Source of the DNA: Salinilacustrithrix flava | Lineage (GTDB): Bacteria > Actinomycetota > Acidimicrobiia > Acidimicrobiales > Salinilacustritrichaceae | Direction: 5' to 3' | Assembly (NCBI RefSeq): GCF_041228405.1 | Contig: NZ_CP133888.1 | Coordinates: 1,488,001-1,552,000 of the forward strand | DNA length: 64,000 bases | Part shown: in pieces, positions 61,624 to 64,000 of the stretch | How positions within the stretch are numbered: the first letter of the stretch is position 1 | Layout of the letters: the number at the start of each line of letters is the position of its first letter | Notes under the pieces: generated by a model | What the model saw: only the letters and a program-made list of their open reading frames with translations | Database searches by the model: none | What the model was told of the DNA's origin: nothing | Made by a program: the position numbers and the translations under genes

Positions 61624-62835
61624 TCAGCCGGCGGCGAACGACAGCGGCAGGTGGGTGGGTCCGCCGATGCCGGTGCTGGTCCGCCACGCCGGTTCGCCGT
61701 GGAGGCGGAGGTCCGGCATCGAGGTGGCGAGCACGAGCAGCGCCTCCTCCATCTCGGCCTTCGCCAGGTTGGCGCCGAGGCAGTAGTGCGGACCGCCACC
61801 GAAGGTGAGGTGCGGCTCGCGCTCGGCCGTGATGTCGAAGCGCATCGGGTCGTCGAAGTGCCGGGGGTCGCGGTTGGCCGAGGCCAGGGACAGGAAGACG
61901 ATGGTCCCGGCCGGGATGCACCACCCCTCCACCTCGACGTCCTCCAGCGTCACCCGGGGGATGCCCGGCACCGCGCCGAACAGCCGCATGGTCTCGTTGA
62001 CCGCTGCCGGTGTCAGCTCCGGCCTGGTGCGGAGCAGCTCCCACTGGTCGGGGTGCTCGCAGAACGTGTGCATGGCCAGGCCGAGCTGGTTGCGGGTGGT
62101 GTCGACGCCGGCGAACAACAGGCCGCCGACCATCGACAGCAGCTCGTCATTGCTCAACCGGTCACCGTCCTCGGAGGCCTGCACGAGGCTGGTGAGCAGG
62201 TCGTCCCGGGGGTTCCGCCGGCGCTCCTCGACCAGGTCGGTGACGTAGTCCCCGAGCGCCTGGACCGCGTGGACGACCTCGTCCAGGTGGGCGGACAGCT
62301 CGAGGGAGAGCATGTAGGTGATCGACTCGGCCCACGTCCCGAACTGCTCGTGGTCCTCGTCGGGGACACCGAGCACGCTGCAGATGACCCGCACCGGGTA
62401 GTGGTCGGCCAGCTCGGAGACGAACTCGCACCGACCTCTGCCGCCGGCGTCCACCGCGAAGCCGTTGACGAGCGCCTGCACGAGCGAGCGCATCAGGGGT
62501 CGGTGCCGGTTGGCGGCGCTCGGCGTGAACGAACGGCTCACCAGGCGGCGCAAGCGGGTGTGGTCGTCACCGTCGACGGCGATGACCGAGGACTCCAGCA
62601 GCCCACCGACGGGTCCATCGCCGGCCCCCTGCAGGCGGACGAGGTGGGGGATCGAGCTGATCAGACGCCGGTCACCGAGCAGCCGGTGGATCGCGTCCCG
62701 CCGGAGCACCGCCGCGCCCAACGGCGTCCGGGCGACGGCGGTCTCCTCGCGGAGCGCCGCGTAGATCGGTTCCGGGTCGGCGTCGAGATCGGGGTCGAAG
62801 ATGTCGAGGAACGGCGCCTCGGCGAGGTCGGGCAC
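61624..62835 (-). CDS. cytochrome P450
   Basis: A 403-residue soluble class I P450. The I-helix reads GGLLFAGVDTTRNQLGLAMH (about 232-251, with Asp-Thr of the oxygen-activation pair), the ExxR-type helix lies near TPAAVNETMRLFGAVPGIPR (E-T-x-R), and the heme-binding loop is LTFGGGPHYCLGANLAKAE (Cys about 349). It needs ferredoxin and reductase, not encoded nearby. The substrate is unknown. GTG 62835 has AGGAGGTG at 5 nt. Confidence 0.93.
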   Translation of the reverse strand: MPDLAEAPFLDIFDPDLDADPEPIYAALREETAVARTPLGAAVLRRDAIHRLLGDRRLISSIPHLVRLQGAGDGPVGGLLESSVIAVDGDDHTRLRRLVSRSFTPSAANRHRPLMRSLVQALVNGFAVDAGGRGRCEFVSELADHYPVRVICSVLGVPDEDHEQFGTWAESITYMLSLELSAHLDEVVHAVQALGDYVTDLVEERRRNPRDDLLTSLVQASEDGDRLSNDELLSMVGGLLFAGVDTTRNQLGLAMHTFCEHPDQWELLRTRPELTPAAVNETMRLFGAVPGIPRVTLEDVEVEGWCIPAGTIVFLSLASANRDPRHFDDPMRFDITAEREPHLTFGGGPHYCLGANLAKAEMEEALLVLATSMPDLRLHGEPAWRTSTGIGGPTHLPLSFAAG

Positions 62836-62968
62836 GGGACCACCTCCTGACCAGCCTCCGCGGCCGCCCCAGTGCCGGCCCGGACATCGCCGGTCGTTTC
62901 GCGCACTTTACGACGGTACTGACAGCGTGGCGACCGCACATGTGTCACACGCCGTTCCGCGGACGCGC

Positions 62969-63503
62969 TCAGCTCTTCGGCGTGCGAACGCGCCCGCCGC
63001 GCTCGACCAGGCCGACCACGAGCTCCCACCGGCCGTTGTCCGCCGCCGTGTCGAGCAGCTCGGTCGCCTGCTCGGCGTCCACCTCGTCGAGTAGGTCCAT
63101 GTCACCTCGCATCGCCCGCTCGCGGGGTGAGCCGCCGTCGAGCCGGCCGGGCTGCCAGCGCCACAGGTCGCGCAGCAGCGAGATCTCGGCGCCGTGGTGG
63201 ATGAACTCGTCGAGCATGTGCAGCACGTAGGACGTCCGCGTCCGCTCGCCGTACTCGCCGCCGACGGGACCGATCGGCTGGGTGAGCTGCTCCTCGCTCA
63301 CCAGGTGGAGGTGCGCGTCGCAGCGGGCGTGGGCCAGTTCGAGCATGGCGACGGCGTCCGCGGCGCTGGCGCACCGACCAGCAACCAGGCGCCGGCTCCC
63401 AGAAGTACTCCTCGTCGGTGAGGCCGCCGAGGCGCTCCCGCGTGCGCTCCCACACCTCGTCGGACAGCAACACCAGCTCCGTCTTCCCGGGCACGACGCG
63501 CAC
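62969..63503 (-). pseudogene. DinB family protein, frameshifted
   Basis: Two frames together give one DinB-like protein. The frame from GTG 63503 encodes ERLGGLTDEEYFWEPAPGCW (about residues 23-42), then turns into Arg-rich nonsense. The next frame continues with AVAMLELAHARCDAHLHLVS and SYVLHMLDEFIHHGAEISLL (metal His pair) to a stop at 62969. The change of frame falls at about 63350-63375. About 40-50 residues with helix 2 that relatives carry between these parts also seem to be missing, so an internal deletion with frameshift is likely; a sequencing error alone would not explain the loss. Confidence 0.7.
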
Positions 63504-63536
63504 GGTACGCCCTCGACGTCGTCACCGGTCAGGGGT

Positions 63537-63773
63537 TCAGACCTCGTCCTCGCGGTCCTGCTCGTCGTCCCGCAGCAGCCCATGCAGGCCGTAGGCCGCG
63601 GGGATCCCGACGAAGATGGCCACGATCGTGAGCGACACGACGAGCCGCGTCGGACTCGAACCGTCCGCCAGCCACACCACCAGCAGGCGGGCTCCCACCA
63701 CGAGGGCGAGCAGGACGGCGAAGCCGACGACGAGCTGGACGGTGCTCATCTCCTCGCGCCGGCGGCGAGCCAT
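63537..63773 (-). CDS. small two-span membrane protein
   Basis: A 78-residue protein with two hydrophobic helices (LVVGFAVLLALVVGARLLVV and LVVSLTIVAIFVGIPAAYGL) and an acidic tail. ATG 63773 lies 2 nt after the stop of the upstream lamin-tail gene, so it is probably co-transcribed with it; ATG 63749 is an alternative. Function unknown. Confidence 0.65.
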   Translation of the reverse strand: MARRRREEMSTVQLVVGFAVLLALVVGARLLVVWLADGSSPTRLVVSLTIVAIFVGIPAAYGLHGLLRDDEQDREDEV

Positions 63774-63775
63774 GC

Positions 63776-64000
63776 TCAGCCGTCCTGGGAGGCGACGATG
63801 TTCCCGGCTGGGTCGAGCAGGAACGCGGTGTCGCCCGAGTTGTTCCACACCGCCGAGCCCTGGTTGCACCAGTGGAGGTCGGTGGCCGAGTCCGACCCGC
63901 AGCCCGTGCGGACGGTGACGCTCGTGCCGGGCTCGAGCGAGAAGCCGCCCGGGAACGAGAACCGGTGCGTGGCCGAGGTGTCCTTCAGCACCCAGCCGGT
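63776..64000 (-). CDS. lamin-tail domain protein, 5' part cut by window
   Basis: The last 74 codons of a gene that starts beyond the right edge. The sequence VLKDTSATHRFSFPGGFSLE, TVRTGCGSDSATDLHW, WNNSGDTAFLLDPAGNIVAS is a typical Lamin_tail (LTD) domain end, as at the C-terminus of secreted actinobacterial nucleases and competence-like proteins. Two Cys may form a disulfide. What precedes it cannot be seen. Confidence 0.75.
   Translation of the reverse strand, partial: TGWVLKDTSATHRFSFPGGFSLEPGTSVTVRTGCGSDSATDLHWCNQGSAVWNNSGDTAFLLDPAGNIVASQDG

Overview
The window is very GC-rich, densely packed bacterial DNA with strong G/C third-position bias and frequent GTG starts. Several genes point to Actinomycetota: an S-(hydroxymethyl)mycothiol dehydrogenase with its MBL-fold partner, a mycothiol-type DinB/maleylpyruvate-isomerase-like protein, a PIG-L/MshB-family deacetylase, two F420-type flavin-fold proteins, a WS/DGAT wax ester/triacylglycerol synthase, Ku, a DUF222-HNH protein, and an IlvG-like thiamine diphosphate enzyme resembling mycobacterial Rv1820. 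A member of the Acidimicrobiia would fit, but that placement is an inference. I saw no rRNA, tRNA, CRISPR array, insertion sequence or prophage.

Layout. 1-7.0 kb: a truncated AAA-type regulator, two divergent paralogous lipoproteins, a secreted lipase, an F420-type reductase and a membrane GGDEF-EAL protein. 7.0-15.3 kb: a ppdK-ech-ech operon, a secreted DUF4214/M23-like protein, an ECF sigma factor divergent from a PAS-GGDEF cyclase. 15.3-21.4 kb: lipid metabolism (PhyH dioxygenase, FadD19-like ligase, WS/DGAT with a histone-like lysine tail) followed by ku and a coupled Cys-rich peptide. 21.5-27 kb: acyl-CoA carboxylase beta and alpha subunits with an AtuA/DUF1446 protein. 27-32.6 kb: mycothiol-dependent formaldehyde oxidation, a DUF559 gene between two palindromic repeats, hydrolases. 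32.7-36.2 kb: a MacB/FtsX-type ABC exporter. 36.2-41.5 kb: an iron-siderophore uptake operon behind a DtxR/IdeR-like box, then TetR. 41.6-49.8 kb: MFS exporter, GNAT, DinB, IlvG-like enzyme, PIG-L, VOC, acyl-CoA ligase, small membrane peptides. 49.8-55.3 kb: an accessory stretch with two gene remnants joined head to head, a vapBC operon and DUF-type genes. 55.3-64 kb: TauD-type dioxygenase, PAS-GGDEF-EAL protein, MarR/EamA pair with an operator array, P450, a frameshifted DinB gene and a truncated lamin-tail protein.

Genes are coupled by 1-4 nt stop/start overlaps (ATGA, GTGA, TGATG) in nearly every operon, and almost all convergent pairs abut or overlap, leaving no room for intrinsic terminators. 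No gene-free stretch exceeds about 220 bases. The least explained items are a 44-52 bp palindromic repeat present three times between 23 and 30 kb (once inside the carboxylase operon, twice bracketing the DUF559 gene), the lysine-rich tail on the WS/DGAT enzyme, the Cys-rich peptide coupled to ku, and the cupin/methyltransferase junction.
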